This document shows positions 13,088 to 23,644 of a stretch of DNA of 64,000 bases, piece by piece. The stretch covers positions 25,399,311 through 25,463,310 of the forward strand of contig NC_087068.1 of NCBI RefSeq assembly GCF_963678635.1. Reading direction: 5' to 3'. Origin of the DNA: Symsagittifera roscoffensis. Its lineage: Eukaryota > Xenacoelomorpha > Acoela > Convolutidae. Each line of letters begins with the position of its first letter. Position 1 is the stretch's first letter. The position numbers and the translations under genes are program-made. The notes under the pieces were generated by a model. That model made no database searches, was not told where the DNA came from, and saw nothing but the letters and a program-made list of their open reading frames with translations.

Positions 13088-13674
13088 CACTAGTGGACAA
13101 AATAAAGCGCAAATTCATGTTTTTATTCTCTAATTTGCCTGTTTTCAATGTTCATTTTGGACAACATTTACTTCAACAAATTTTTTACATAGACCATGAG
13201 CAAATCATCAGCTATAATCTATGAAAACATCAAAATTTGATTTCAAAAACTTACAATTGTAATCAGGGTCTGAAAATGGCAGATTTTTTCATCTGCACTA
13301 AGTTTTGCTTCGTTTGTGAATTCTTTTTTGAATAAGCAGAATAAAAAAAATTGTTCATGCGACGTTAAACATTCTCAGCGAGAAAATTCAAATAAACAGT
13401 GCGAAACTTTTATTGAACTCGACTGTTTCTTACTTACTCACGCTGATTAAAAACTTAGCGTTTATGAAGAAATCTGCCATTTTCAGACCCAGAATACATT
13501 GGTAAGTCTTTGAAATCAAATATTGATACTTTCATAGGGGGGTTTCTGATGATTTGCTGATGGTCTTTGTAAAAATTTTGCTGAAAAACGAAGTAAATGT
13601 TGTCCAGAACGGACATTGAAATTAGGCATTTAAGAGAGTGAAAAGGTGATTTTGTGCTTAGTTTTCCGCTAGTG
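13088..13674. mobile_element. Tc1/mariner-like foldback MITE (587 bp)
   Basis: Long imperfect inverted arms of about 200 bp (13,088-13,292 and 13,464-13,674) surround a ~170-bp loop. The termini are cactagtgga and its counterpart tccgctagtg. Both ends are flanked by TA (13,086-13,087 and 13,675-13,676), as expected for a Tc1/mariner-type target duplication. Shared arm blocks include ttggacaacatttacttc, caaatcatcag and gtctgaaaatggcagatt. It has no transposase frame and is non-autonomous. Confidence 0.8.
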
Positions 13675-13786
13675 TATTAAAGAATTACTTCGTAACTTGA
13701 ATTATGCAATGAAGAAAGTTGTAAATCATAGAAACTGTTCTTAAGCCTAATGTGCTCAGTGCGGTCCCTTGATAGATTAAAAACAG

Positions 13787-14599
13787 TTAGTTTTTGCTTT
13801 CTTGAACTAAGTTTTCAGACTCAGATGGAGCCTTTTTATTTTGTCGAGATAGTACACAGCTCTCGGGTAAGGTCACGACTTTGAATTCTAGTCGTATACT
13901 CGCGAACTCATAACCGAGTGATAAAATAAACAAGAAAGTGCTAATCGTGCAGATCCATTCTGAACTCGTTGTTACGTAATACAAAGTTTCGTTGTCGTAA
14001 GGTCTATAGGTTTCGTTATAAGGCGGGTATTGATGTCCAGTGAATTCAGAGCAACCTGCAGCAACAAAAAATACACCTAGACAAATTACCCCAATTGTGA
14101 TTCGAATGCCCAACATCCATTTAAAACCAAAAACTTCATTCTTTATCAACGCATAAGTCAAGTATGATTGAAGTATAATGTACAAAGAAGAAAAAATGAA
14201 TGTAATAAAAGCGCCTGTGAAGTGAAGCGCAGTTGCACTTGACTCTGAAAAATTGGCGACAATTCCAAGTCCAAAACTGGCAATAACGCCAAGTACTGTA
14301 GACGCAATGTTAATATTTCTAACTTTTTTTCTCTTGTGAGTAAGATGGTGTTTTATTTCCAAGAACCGAATTAAAATTGTGATGACAAATATAAATGAAA
14401 CGGTGCTGAAAAAGAAGGCGAACCAGCAGCTGGCGGGCGGGACGTCTCCGGCGTCGCTAATGAATGCCAAGTCGGTATACAACAGGTAATCTCGAACATA
14501 AGAAATAGTGTAAGCCACAAACAAGGCCATACCTGCCAGATAAAATACCAAAAATGGAAGCCACGCAAGGCCCAAACTGGCCATACATTCTGTTGTCAT
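13787..14599 (-). CDS. Frag1/DRAM (TMEM150)-family membrane protein, intronless
   Basis: This is a single-exon frame of 270 aa from the ATG at 14,599 (the frame is open further upstream but only to a non-ATG codon; a second ATG lies at 14,584). It carries family hallmarks: the FISDAGDVPPASCWF segment after the first membrane span, the GLGIVANF and LHFTGAF segments, about six hydrophobic spans and a short polar C-tail. DRAM proteins sit in lysosomal or Golgi membranes and modulate autophagy; related Frag1/PGAP2 proteins act in GPI-anchor maturation, so the exact role is not fixed. It lies head-to-head with a paralogue at 15,108-16,899, which has an intron after the matching VANF motif. This copy lacks it, suggesting retroposition or intron loss, though no poly(A) tract is visible after the stop. 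Confidence 0.85.
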   Translation of the reverse strand: MTTECMASLGLAWLPFLVFYLAGMALFVAYTISYVRDYLLYTDLAFISDAGDVPPASCWFAFFFSTVSFIFVITILIRFLEIKHHLTHKRKKVRNINIASTVLGVIASFGLGIVANFSESSATALHFTGAFITFIFSSLYIILQSYLTYALIKNEVFGFKWMLGIRITIGVICLGVFFVAAGCSEFTGHQYPPYNETYRPYDNETLYYVTTSSEWICTISTFLFILSLGYEFASIRLEFKVVTLPESCVLSRQNKKAPSESENLVQESKN

Positions 14600-15107
14600 T
14601 TTCCAAAATGTTCTCAAATTGGTTTGAGATAATTTAAAAATGCCACTCGTAAACTCCAATAGTGTAGCTTCTCAAGTATCTGAATAGAACTGCATTTGTA
14701 GCTAAGAGAAGTTTCAGTGTAATCAACATAAGTTAAGAACTAGTTTTCTCCCATGGAAATATGTTTAAACATACTTTTCTAATTACACATAAAATATTAT
14801 GGAGTATACCTCTTTCAAAGCATTGATCTTGAGATGGTAAACACTTGTGTGAAAAAACTTGACTTTCAAACTTAAGTCAAGAAACCATTTAAGCTCAGGA
14901 AAATTAAAAAGGCGTGCATTAATGAAGTTGATTTTGTAGCAAGCTTTAAAAATAGTTTTAAAACTATCATTTCGTTTTCGTTTTTTTTTTCAAATGAAAT
15001 ACGCATAATGTGGATAAAACATTTTCTAGCAACAAAGAACTTTTTGACGTAATAATCTACATAGGACCTATTTTTTATTTGGTCGACAAGTTAATAACCA
15101 ATTAATC
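14600..15107. promoter_or_regulatory. Divergent intergenic region between the Frag1/DRAM paralogues
   Basis: These 508 bp separate the two start codons and must hold at least part of both 5' ends if the genes have no upstream exons. No convincing core promoter element was identified. Confidence 0.3.
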
Positions 15108-16899
15108 ATGGTTAAAACTTTTGTCGGACGACTGGGTTTAGCATGGCTTTCTGTTTTGGCAGCGTGGTTCGGCGGAATGGTTTTACTTCTGTCGTACACC
15201 ATTTCAAAGTCCAAAGGCAACCTCCACTATACCAAGTTAGCTTACATAAGCGATGCCGGAACCATACCTCCAGCAAGCTGTTGGTTCGCTTTATTTTTCA
15301 GTTCTTTATCTTTTTGTTTTGTCGTCACGATTTATTTCCGATTTCTTCAACTTCAAGATCTTTTAGTACATAGTAAAAAATCGAGTCGATGTGCAAATTA
15401 TGCGTCGAAAGTTATTGGTTTTTTATCCAGTTTTGGTCTGTTGGTGGTTGCTAACTTCCAGGTACTCGTTCAAAAAAGTTTCTTTTCAAAAATATCAAAA
15501 AAGACCTATTTTTACCTCAAATACCCACAATTTGCGCATTTTGATTCATCGAAAAAGCACCTAATAAAAAGAACAAAAAAGAAAAATGACTTAAATCTAA
15601 ATTCTTGTTTGATAAAAACAGGTATGATGAAAAAGTATGGGATTTGTTTTTTTTGAGACGCTTTGGGAAAATATTTAAAAAAGTGGTACCAATGGAAAAA
15701 AAACCGCTCGCTCCCCTGCGTGCCTGAATATTAATTTAGGTATTTTCTACCATGTCTCTTTTTCTACAGCCCTCAAAAAATTGTATGGGCAATAATATAC
15801 CAAAATTTTGAATTTTTTTAGTTTCTCGAAAATGACCTTCCAAAGTCAAACTTTTTACTTTTTGTCAAACTTTTTTACTTTTTGTCAAACTTTTTTTAAC
15901 TTTTTTTTTTCAAATGTTTCTCAAAAATTACCCTCCCAAATCCGTGATTTTAGTTTTAAAAAAAAACAGTTTGTGCGAAGCTCCACTGACTAAAACGCTA
16001 CGCACAAATTTTTCTTCACAAAAAGTTATGGCCCTCGGAAAAGTTAAATTATGATTTTTTGACCGTTCTTTGAAATTTTTTGACTTGTTTCAAAAATTAC
16101 TATCCTAAATCTAAAATTTTGATTTCACTTAAAAAAACCTGACCGAAACTACCATGTTAGGCTACGCCCTAAAGTTTGCACGAAAAACTTCATCTGTTTG
16201 GGAAAATTTTATAAGAGAAACAACTAAGCCCAATTTTTGAGTTTTTGAAACCACCTATTTCATCCCGCATCAGTACAAAAATCAAATTTTGTCAAACAAG
16301 TGTGTCCAGTTTTAGTTGGGCCCCTATTCCTGAAATGACATTTTTCGAAGAAATAGTCTACGTTCCAGTCAAAAACAATGAGGTCGTAAAATCACACGTT
16401 CGTCAAATATTTCTGCAACCCACTATTTTCAGTTGATAAAAAAGTAGCATCATTGTTTTTTTTAGACGAGTATCGTGTTTGTTTACAGGAGACGACCGTT
16501 TTTTCGATCCATTACGCCGGAGCTGGAATAGGCTTTTACATGGCCGCGATCTACCTTCAACTGCAAACCTACTTAACCTACGAGCTCATAAGGCAGAAAG
16601 TGTTCACATTCAAATGGCTGTTCGTAATTCGGTTATTCCTCACTATAATTGCTACTCTTTTTCTCATTAGTGGGACGATTGCTAGTCAGTTTTCAGGCCA
16701 CGAATTACCTCCATATACTGTGAAGAATAAAGTTAAGCCTTATACTAATGCAGCTGCTTATTATTATACAACTGCTTGCGAGTGGACAACGGTGATATCA
16801 ATTTTTTTGTTCATATTTTCTCTAGGGGTGGAGTTTTCAAGTATAAATGCGAGTGATGACCATTTAAAAACCGGACTGAATGAATCATTTTTTCATTAA
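15108..16899 (+). CDS. Frag1/DRAM-family membrane protein, two exons
   Basis: The exons are 15,108-15,461 and 16,489-16,899, joined in phase 0 across a 1027-bp intron (gtactc...tttacag), giving 254 aa. The start is the ATG at 15,108. The product aligns along its length with the minus-strand neighbour: AYISDAGTIPPASCWF, GLLVVANFQ at the exon end, then IHYAGAG, LQTYLTYELI, FSGHELPPY and a final span ending in LGVEFSSI. About six membrane spans are expected. The reading frame continues 192 nt into the intron before a stop, so an unspliced transcript would encode a truncated protein. The intron is T-rich and contains a small ctttttgtcaaa repeat near 15,850. Confidence 0.88.
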
Positions 16900-17219
16900 G
16901 AGTAATGAACGTAGTGAAGACTCTTATATCGGTATTGCTGATTTTTTTTGTTTTTTTTTCAGGAAAAGTATTAAAATGTGCATAAAAGTAGCTAACAACT
17001 ACAGATTCATGAATGCACTTAGGTATATATGCACTTTTTGAGTTCAATTGAGTTCATCTGCTGAAAGTAAGGTAAATAGCATTCTCCAAACACAAACGTG
17101 GAAATGGCGCGAAAAAACGTGAACGGTTTCTAGTTTCGAAATGGGAATTTTTTCTTGAAGATGTTCCAGCGGAATAAAAACTTTACCTATTGATCCAGTT
17201 TACTGAGTTAGGACTGGAG

Positions 17220-17613
17220 TGTATAACTCATAGAGTAATTTCGGATAGGGTACACCGTCTGCTCGTCACGCTATCTTATTTTCGGCCGGATAGATTCGTG
17301 CAACTTCTTAGTCTAATACCGATCCTAATCTTACTCTTATACTATCTAGTCTCAGGTTGTTTAACTAGTCTCTGCTAGGCTCAATAGATCTAGGGTATAC
17401 TGGTTTATTGCGGCTGCTGAAGTGCTCGGGAGAGTCCAACTAATTTCTAAGTTAAATTCAAATCTCTCTGGTGCTGAAATTACAAGTAACTTCAGCACTT
17501 ACAAATAAGTGGGTTGTTAGTTAGATGGATCATGATTGGTTAATATTAAATACTTTACATTGGTAAAACATTTAATTTATCCAATCATAAAATATAGTTT
17601 AGATCAGGTTCCA
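17220..17613 (-). repeat. 3' LTR of the large Gypsy element
   Basis: The LTR is 394 bp, bounded by TG...CA in either orientation. It is identical to 35,720-36,113 except at 17,370 (c versus a) and 17,594 (a versus g). In sense it carries AATAAA (complement at 17,404-17,409) and an 8-bp stem (gtgctgaa/ttcagcac, 17,471-17,498). Confidence 0.95.
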
Positions 17614-19229
17614 CCCATCCGGGTTTTACAGAGTTTTTTAAAACAGTTCTTCTGTAATTCAAGGGTGGATGATGGACGTTGGTATTTGGTGAACATCATA
17701 ATTTTCTTCCGCTTCTTCTTTGTTAAAGAAGTTTCAGGAAGCTGGAGTTAGGGACATAAGACGTTGTGTTCTTCTTGTGACAACGACTGAGTCTCTGCAA
17801 CAAAATCAATTCTGATTTCAGAATGGTTGGCTATGTCAGGTTTTTCTGTTCTTCGGGGAGAACTTCTTTTGTGTCTGATCTAGTTTGGGAATGGCGTGGA
17901 GATTGTGCGTGGAGGGGATGCCTGGTTACTCGGATCTGTACGTATACTTGGGTCATCGAGGTGGTCATTGGTCTAGTTCAATGAAGTCCTTTTCTGCGAG
18001 GTCAAGTCGTACTCTAAATCCTTTGAGTTGTGGTTGTGAGCGGCATATCGATTGTAGTTGGTCATTCTCTCTCGAGTGTAGTGGGGTCGTCTTGTCTTTT
18101 GATGTTCGTCCTTGGTGTTGTATTCTGATCTATATATTGCATCATGTGATTTTACATTTTATAAAACTTTTATTAGTTTAATATTTTTTAATAATGATTT
18201 TAGTTAGTTGTTTTCACAAAAGCTTTTTGTTTTAGTTCGTTTATTTTGAAGAGTTACTCACCCTTGAGTAGCTCTTATTAAAAATAGAGGTGTGGTCACA
18301 AAGCGTGGATGTAGCGCGGTGGGTTAGGCCGGCTATAGAGCATGCTCAGGACGTCCTTCCTGGTGGGTTAGGCCAGGAGTGGGAGTATGATTTCATGCGG
18401 TTTTTGTGAGGGGTCCTGTTATGTGACAACGTTTTATGTTGGGTTTGTTGTGGTTTTTCTTATGTTTCGTTGGTTGTGTCCTTTTTTCAAAAAGCAAATT
18501 GTTCGTGGTATGGGTTTGTCTTTCGACTTTTTTGTGTTTTATTATTTCTTTCTTAGACTTTATAATAGTCTTCAAAAGAATAAATTATCCAGTTTTAAAC
18601 TGGGTTAATCCGGTTTGGGTACCGTTGGTTTCCTTTTCTTAGTCATGCTGTTATTCTATGATTTGTGGTATTTAGTAAGCTGCGTTGGTTAGTTTTGTTT
18701 AGTATATGATTCCTTTCCAACCGGGTTAAAGGAAAGTTTGAAACATGTTATTATATGTTAGAGTTGTTGAGTGTGAAAACTTGAAACTGAAATTCATTAT
18801 TTTAAACAATTCTTCGTGGGCGAGCTGTGCGAGTGTGGATAGAATTTCTGTGCGAATGAATGAAAATATCAAAAGGTTAGTACTGCAATTGCATTTTATT
18901 AATTTACTGCGTAGAATTTGGAAATTTACTGCTAGTTATGGGGGAATTTTAAGATACAAATTTTCATCATAATTAGATTTACTGCTTTGGGGGAAAATTT
19001 TATAAATTAATTTACTGCATTGGTATTATATTTATTTAATTGTTGGTGCAAAAGTTTACTAGGGTCTTAAACAGTTTTGAAGAAGTTTGCTATTTTTTAT
19101 TTTTCTTTTGTGAATTTTTCAGATGATCTAGGATGAAGGCTAAAAATCTAAAGAAAACATGAATAAAGTATGGTGAGTTTTTTAATATTTTAATTAGTTA
19201 GTAATATTCATTTAATTCATACTTACCTG
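17614..19229 (-). other. 3' non-coding region of the large element, with purine-rich tract at the LTR
   Basis: These 1.6 kb separate the last ORF from the 3' LTR without a convincing gene. Directly before the LTR, in sense, is a partly purine tract ending ggatggg, a plausible polypurine tract. The 12-mer gtgggttaggcc occurs twice (18,319 and 18,363) in a GC-richer stretch that might form RNA structure. Several short frames look spurious. Confidence 0.5.
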
Positions 19230-21029
19230 TTAGTCGTCGGGGAAAAAACCGTGGGGGAAGATGTCGTGAATTAGTTCTGAAGTTGTTAGTAGTTTAGCTA
19301 GAATGCGGATGATATTTTTAGTCTGAAGCAGTGGCCAAAGCAATTGAAGTGCCTTAATAGTGGTTAGTTCTTCAGTGCCAACTGCAAATTCATAAGGTGT
19401 GTTTTGGATTAGATTATATAATTTGTGGTTGAATTTAGTGTTATGGATGAATTCTAAAATGGGGATTTCTATAGGTTGTACAAACTCGTGCGGGATAAGG
19501 AAGGGTCGGGATTCTTCGGCGTTGAAGGTCTTGGTGATGGGGCAGAAAATGTACATTTGGGTTATGGGGTCATAATTACGAAGAATACCATGGAGGTTAG
19601 TGTCTTTAATACAATATGTGAAATTTAGGAAATACGGTGAAGTGTATTTTGAATTGATGAATTGAAAACGATGGTGTGGTTGTCTAGAGGGTGTGTGGAG
19701 GTCAAAGTGATTTTGGATGAAACGATAGTAACTGTATGTATGTGTTTGTTTAGTGCGCAACATAATATCGTGTGAGCAGTGTAAATCTCTTTCGTGTGGT
19801 GCAAGGAAATGAAAGGTTAGTGAAAAGATTTGGAAGCGTTCTTTAAAACTTTCGTATGCTTGTGTGTTTGTTAGTGCTTCTGAAATAATGTGATCAAACT
19901 TTCGGTCGAAGATGTTTAGTGTAAATACATATGGTGTCTTGATGAAAAATTTCTCGGTGATTTGTGGATTAGCGAAGCGATCGTCGTCTAAGAATTGATC
20001 TTGGTTAGCTCTAATGATGTTGTGATCGTAGTATTCTAGTGTATATTCATTAGCTCTAGGTGCAGTGTGTATTTTTAGTGATTTTTTATATCCAACGTAA
20101 GTAAACTGTCTAGCGGTTAGTGGTGTAGTTAGTCGATCTAGCATGTCTTTGTTTCGTTCTATATCGATGGAAGTGCTGGATAAAGGTAAGCAAAGAGGGT
20201 TAGTGAAATGATAGTATGAGGTCCAAGAGAGAGTGGGCATTAAAACGTATTCATCTACAAAGTTGCGTGTTTCGTTAGCGTCGTGAGGGGTGTTTAAGGT
20301 GTATTGTGGAAACGAGGGTAAAGTGATAGCTAAAAATTCTTTAGTGTTAGTATGCTGGGGGTGGTTGATGTATTCACGGGCTGTTCCTGGTTTTGCTGGG
20401 AAAGGATGGTTGGGGAATTTTCTTTTAAAAATGCGGTAAGCTCTATTAGTGTTTAGTGAAGATATAGTGGATGTGGATGATGGTGTTAATGATTCAGTAT
20501 AATTTGAAGAGGGTGTAGGGGGATTGGATGAATTTGTAGTGGAGGAGATTTGGTTTATGGTCGGGGTGTTAAGGTGGTAGGGTTGTTGTTGGAGGGTAAT
20601 AAAATTATCTAGTTCTGGGGAGATTCGGGGGGTGTCTGGAGAATGAGATGATTGGTCAGAATGGTATGAGGAGTAGGTTGGGGTAACTTGGGAAGCATAA
20701 GAGGGTGTGGGAGTGATTGGGTCAGGGTTATTGGACAATATGGGTTGAAAAGGAGGTTGAGAAAAATTAGAAGGGTTATGAAAATTATTGGATGGAGATG
20801 GTTCTGAGTCGGCAAATTCATCGGGGGTTTCAATATTCGGGTTATTTAGCTGTGAGATGGAGTATAAAACTGAAATATGTGAGTTAGTGTCGAAATTCAT
20901 GCCTGATGTTACATTGCTAGATGGAAAATCGGGTGGCGGAAAAGCAAAAAGTGGTATGATTGGGATTGGAGAGGTAAGATTGGTTGGATGGGAATTTGAT
21001 CGGTGTAGTGATCCAAGTTGGCGGCTCAT
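19230..21029 (-). CDS. 599-aa accessory protein of unknown function
   Basis: The frame is intact and begins at an ATG (21,029) that overlaps the Env-like stop as ATGA. Residues 1 to about 195 are Ser/Pro/Thr/Asn-rich and probably disordered. From about residue 200 the sequence looks globular, rich in Phe, Tyr, His and Leu, with no signal peptide, membrane span or motif I recognise. It is the last gene before the 3' LTR, the position where complex retroviruses keep accessory genes, but that is analogy only. Its length, compositional bias and lack of stops in AT-rich DNA support real coding. Translation could depend on termination-reinitiation at the ATGA or on a spliced mRNA. Confidence 0.8.
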   Translation of the reverse strand: MSRQLGSLHRSNSHPTNLTSPIPIIPLFAFPPPDFPSSNVTSGMNFDTNSHISVLYSISQLNNPNIETPDEFADSEPSPSNNFHNPSNFSQPPFQPILSNNPDPITPTPSYASQVTPTYSSYHSDQSSHSPDTPRISPELDNFITLQQQPYHLNTPTINQISSTTNSSNPPTPSSNYTESLTPSSTSTISSLNTNRAYRIFKRKFPNHPFPAKPGTAREYINHPQHTNTKEFLAITLPSFPQYTLNTPHDANETRNFVDEYVLMPTLSWTSYYHFTNPLCLPLSSTSIDIERNKDMLDRLTTPLTARQFTYVGYKKSLKIHTAPRANEYTLEYYDHNIIRANQDQFLDDDRFANPQITEKFFIKTPYVFTLNIFDRKFDHIISEALTNTQAYESFKERFQIFSLTFHFLAPHERDLHCSHDIMLRTKQTHTYSYYRFIQNHFDLHTPSRQPHHRFQFINSKYTSPYFLNFTYCIKDTNLHGILRNYDPITQMYIFCPITKTFNAEESRPFLIPHEFVQPIEIPILEFIHNTKFNHKLYNLIQNTPYEFAVGTEELTTIKALQLLWPLLQTKNIIRILAKLLTTSELIHDIFPHGFFPDD

Positions 21030-23644
21030 CGTGGGCTAAAAAAATTATTATTTTGAGATTGAAAAGCGGTGGTATGGGGCTGTTCAATAATTTGTTCATA
21101 AGTATTATCATCTTGTGATTGATGTGTCATTATATGTTGGACGGGACTTTGCGATGTATTGAGTCGAAAATTTGGATTATGTGTGATTGCTAAATGTCGA
21201 AAATTTCGTGGGACTAGGGATAGTGGATGGTTATTTGGTAGGGGTGGTAATTGTGGTGCCGTTGGCTGTGTGTCGACATTGTTATGTTCTTCGTCGTATG
21301 TATTTTGTCGTGTTGCTATTTTTGTGTTATATTCTTTTATTTGTGCGTCTAAAAGAATTTTGTTTATAGATGTGGAAAAAATTCCAAAAAATCCTGCAAA
21401 GAGTATGCGTGCTACGCTTGCTTGTCTGTTTACTTGTGTGTGTATAGCACATGTATTGTAGATTCCTTTTAAGAGTGAGAAAAGAAATCCAATAAAGTTA
21501 AACATTGCGTATAAAATAGTCAATTTTTCTAAGATGTAGTAGGGCCATCCTAGAAAATCAAGGATTTCATTCTTGAGTGTAACAAAGCTAAAAATGTTGA
21601 TTGGTGATATATCTTGGGGACGGTATTTTTCGCCGTTTAGATATATATAATCTTTAATGTCTTTAAAATATCCGCTATAGTCTTGTGTGTAGATATCGGC
21701 AAAACCTGCGGTTTCTGCAAGTTTGCGTAGATTTTGGTCAATTGATTGTCTTTGTATAGTGTCCATTTGTGTTAATAATTCTTGGAATTGTTGTGTTCTA
21801 ATGTGATGTTGAATATCTGATTTTGAATAGATTCCTATTGATTGTAAGTCTATATTTGGGTTTCGAGCGATAGCGCGAATGCTTTCTGGTGAAAATTTTT
21901 TGAGTGATTGCATTAATGTGGGATATGGAGTGAGAAGATAATATTTATTTTCATCAGGGTTTAGTTGTACTACATTGTGGCTATTTTCTGATCCACATGG
22001 GACTGCGGTATCCCAGAAATAGGTTCTTCGTGAAAGTGTATCCACGAAATGTACTTTATTCTTATAAAAGATAGGGATTCTTTTATAACATCGTTTATCT
22101 TCAAAAACGTATAGTGGTGATACTTTTTTAGTACAAGTATAAAACCATAAGATGTTTCCTTCATAGTCTAAAAAATTTGATCTATTTCCTGATAATAAGT
22201 ATCCTGCGTAGGGTATTTTTAATACTGCTAGTGCAAGTGATTGTAATATTTGTGTTCGTTCTAATTCGCATAGTTGGTGTAGTGTTTCTAATTCGGAGAG
22301 TGACATTTCTTGAAAAATTCGGCTAATTGTATAATCTAGTTTCATATCTAAATGAATATCATAGTGGATATTACCGAAATATGTAGTATTCATTAGTGAT
22401 AATTCTTGTAAGCGTGTGCTTCTGGTGTCATAAGGTTTTAGATGTCCACCAGGTTGTCCGTTGCTTTTTTCAAAATTAACCGGTATATAGGATGTTCCTT
22501 CGTTTAGAGGATGACCTGTGGCATATGGGTCGATTTTTACCTTTCCAGTGGTCATGTCGAATCCTTTTTCGTATTCAACTAATATTTCAGAGTATTGTGT
22601 TCTGTGAAGTGGATTCCTGTATTTACATGCAAGTTCTGTTTCTTGATATATTTGAAAACGTGTCAATTTATTTTCTATATTGTCTATGTTTCTAAAATCA
22701 GAACTTAGTTTTCGTGATGGATGGACTTGTTCATAAGGAATTGATTGTATGAAATATTTTTCGTGAAATTTTATCATACGAGCGTGTATTTTTGCTACTT
22801 GAAATGTTGTACATGTATCTTCGGGGAACCAAACAATTGTTGCTTGTGTTCTTGTTGTAGGGTCGCAATATCCTTGATCATTTTTACAAGGTAGTCGGAT
22901 TCCTTGATAGATCATTGTATTATCAGATAAATCTCGTGTGAGTTGTATTTTTTCGAGTTGTATTTTCCAATCGAAAAACATTATTTCTTGGTATCCTTTA
23001 TTTTTCGTGTCTGCTTTGCAGTTTGATGGGTTATTTATACCAATGTGTGGTATCCAATGTTTATCATGTAGGTCATAGGTTAATCGTCCGTGTGCGCCGT
23101 TATACGGGTATTTTTCGTCTAGTTTTATATGTCCTTGGTGTCTTTCAAGTTGTGATTGATGTACAGAGTCTGAAAAAACTTGAAAATTAACTAATTTTCT
23201 TTGGGAGTTTTTATTTTGTGTGATGTTTAGTCTAAGTAATTCATTTTTACAATCGTCGGGATTGAGATGTAAAAGACGTTCTATATTACTTTGATAGAAT
23301 GATTCATGGTCAAGTCGGTTTTTGTTGCCGTTGGAGACTTGTGAACAATGTACTGTCTTTTCGGAAAATGTCGCTGTGAATTTATAACCTGTAACTGTTG
23401 TTGCTCGGGCTTTTGAATAGAGTGTTGCTATTATATCTGTGGTTTCTATAGCTTGTGGTTCTGTTTCACATTGTGATACTTGATTTATTGCATATTTATG
23501 TAGTGTTTTTTGTTCATTTTCTTCACAATCGTAATGTGTTACTAATAAATCTTGTGGTCCTGTACGAGGGGAAGGGTTTATGTTTTGATTTGAGGTTACT
23601 AGAAAAAGGAGTTGGAGAAAAATTAATAATTTTAGAATATACAT
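21026..23644 (-). CDS. Envelope-like transmembrane glycoprotein (872 aa)
   Basis: The ATG at 23,644 opens a typical signal peptide (hydrophobic residues about 3-17). A large Cys-containing ectodomain with several N-glycosylation-type N-x-S/T sites follows. A strong membrane segment lies at about residues 708-733, a second hydrophobic stretch shortly after, and then a Pro/Asn/Gln-rich tail of about 100 residues. This is the architecture of a type I viral surface glycoprotein and it occupies the env position, 3' of pol. I do not recognise the family and saw no obvious basic cleavage motif. The start overlaps the preceding frame by 13 nt; the stop overlaps the next start as ATGA. In animals, Gypsy elements with env (errantivirus-like) usually express it from a spliced mRNA. 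Whether it mediates infection is unknown. Confidence 0.8.
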   Translation of the reverse strand: MYILKLLIFLQLLFLVTSNQNINPSPRTGPQDLLVTHYDCEENEQKTLHKYAINQVSQCETEPQAIETTDIIATLYSKARATTVTGYKFTATFSEKTVHCSQVSNGNKNRLDHESFYQSNIERLLHLNPDDCKNELLRLNITQNKNSQRKLVNFQVFSDSVHQSQLERHQGHIKLDEKYPYNGAHGRLTYDLHDKHWIPHIGINNPSNCKADTKNKGYQEIMFFDWKIQLEKIQLTRDLSDNTMIYQGIRLPCKNDQGYCDPTTRTQATIVWFPEDTCTTFQVAKIHARMIKFHEKYFIQSIPYEQVHPSRKLSSDFRNIDNIENKLTRFQIYQETELACKYRNPLHRTQYSEILVEYEKGFDMTTGKVKIDPYATGHPLNEGTSYIPVNFEKSNGQPGGHLKPYDTRSTRLQELSLMNTTYFGNIHYDIHLDMKLDYTISRIFQEMSLSELETLHQLCELERTQILQSLALAVLKIPYAGYLLSGNRSNFLDYEGNILWFYTCTKKVSPLYVFEDKRCYKRIPIFYKNKVHFVDTLSRRTYFWDTAVPCGSENSHNVVQLNPDENKYYLLTPYPTLMQSLKKFSPESIRAIARNPNIDLQSIGIYSKSDIQHHIRTQQFQELLTQMDTIQRQSIDQNLRKLAETAGFADIYTQDYSGYFKDIKDYIYLNGEKYRPQDISPINIFSFVTLKNEILDFLGWPYYILEKLTILYAMFNFIGFLFSLLKGIYNTCAIHTQVNRQASVARILFAGFFGIFSTSINKILLDAQIKEYNTKIATRQNTYDEEHNNVDTQPTAPQLPPLPNNHPLSLVPRNFRHLAITHNPNFRLNTSQSPVQHIMTHQSQDDNTYEQIIEQPHTTAFQSQNNNFFSPR

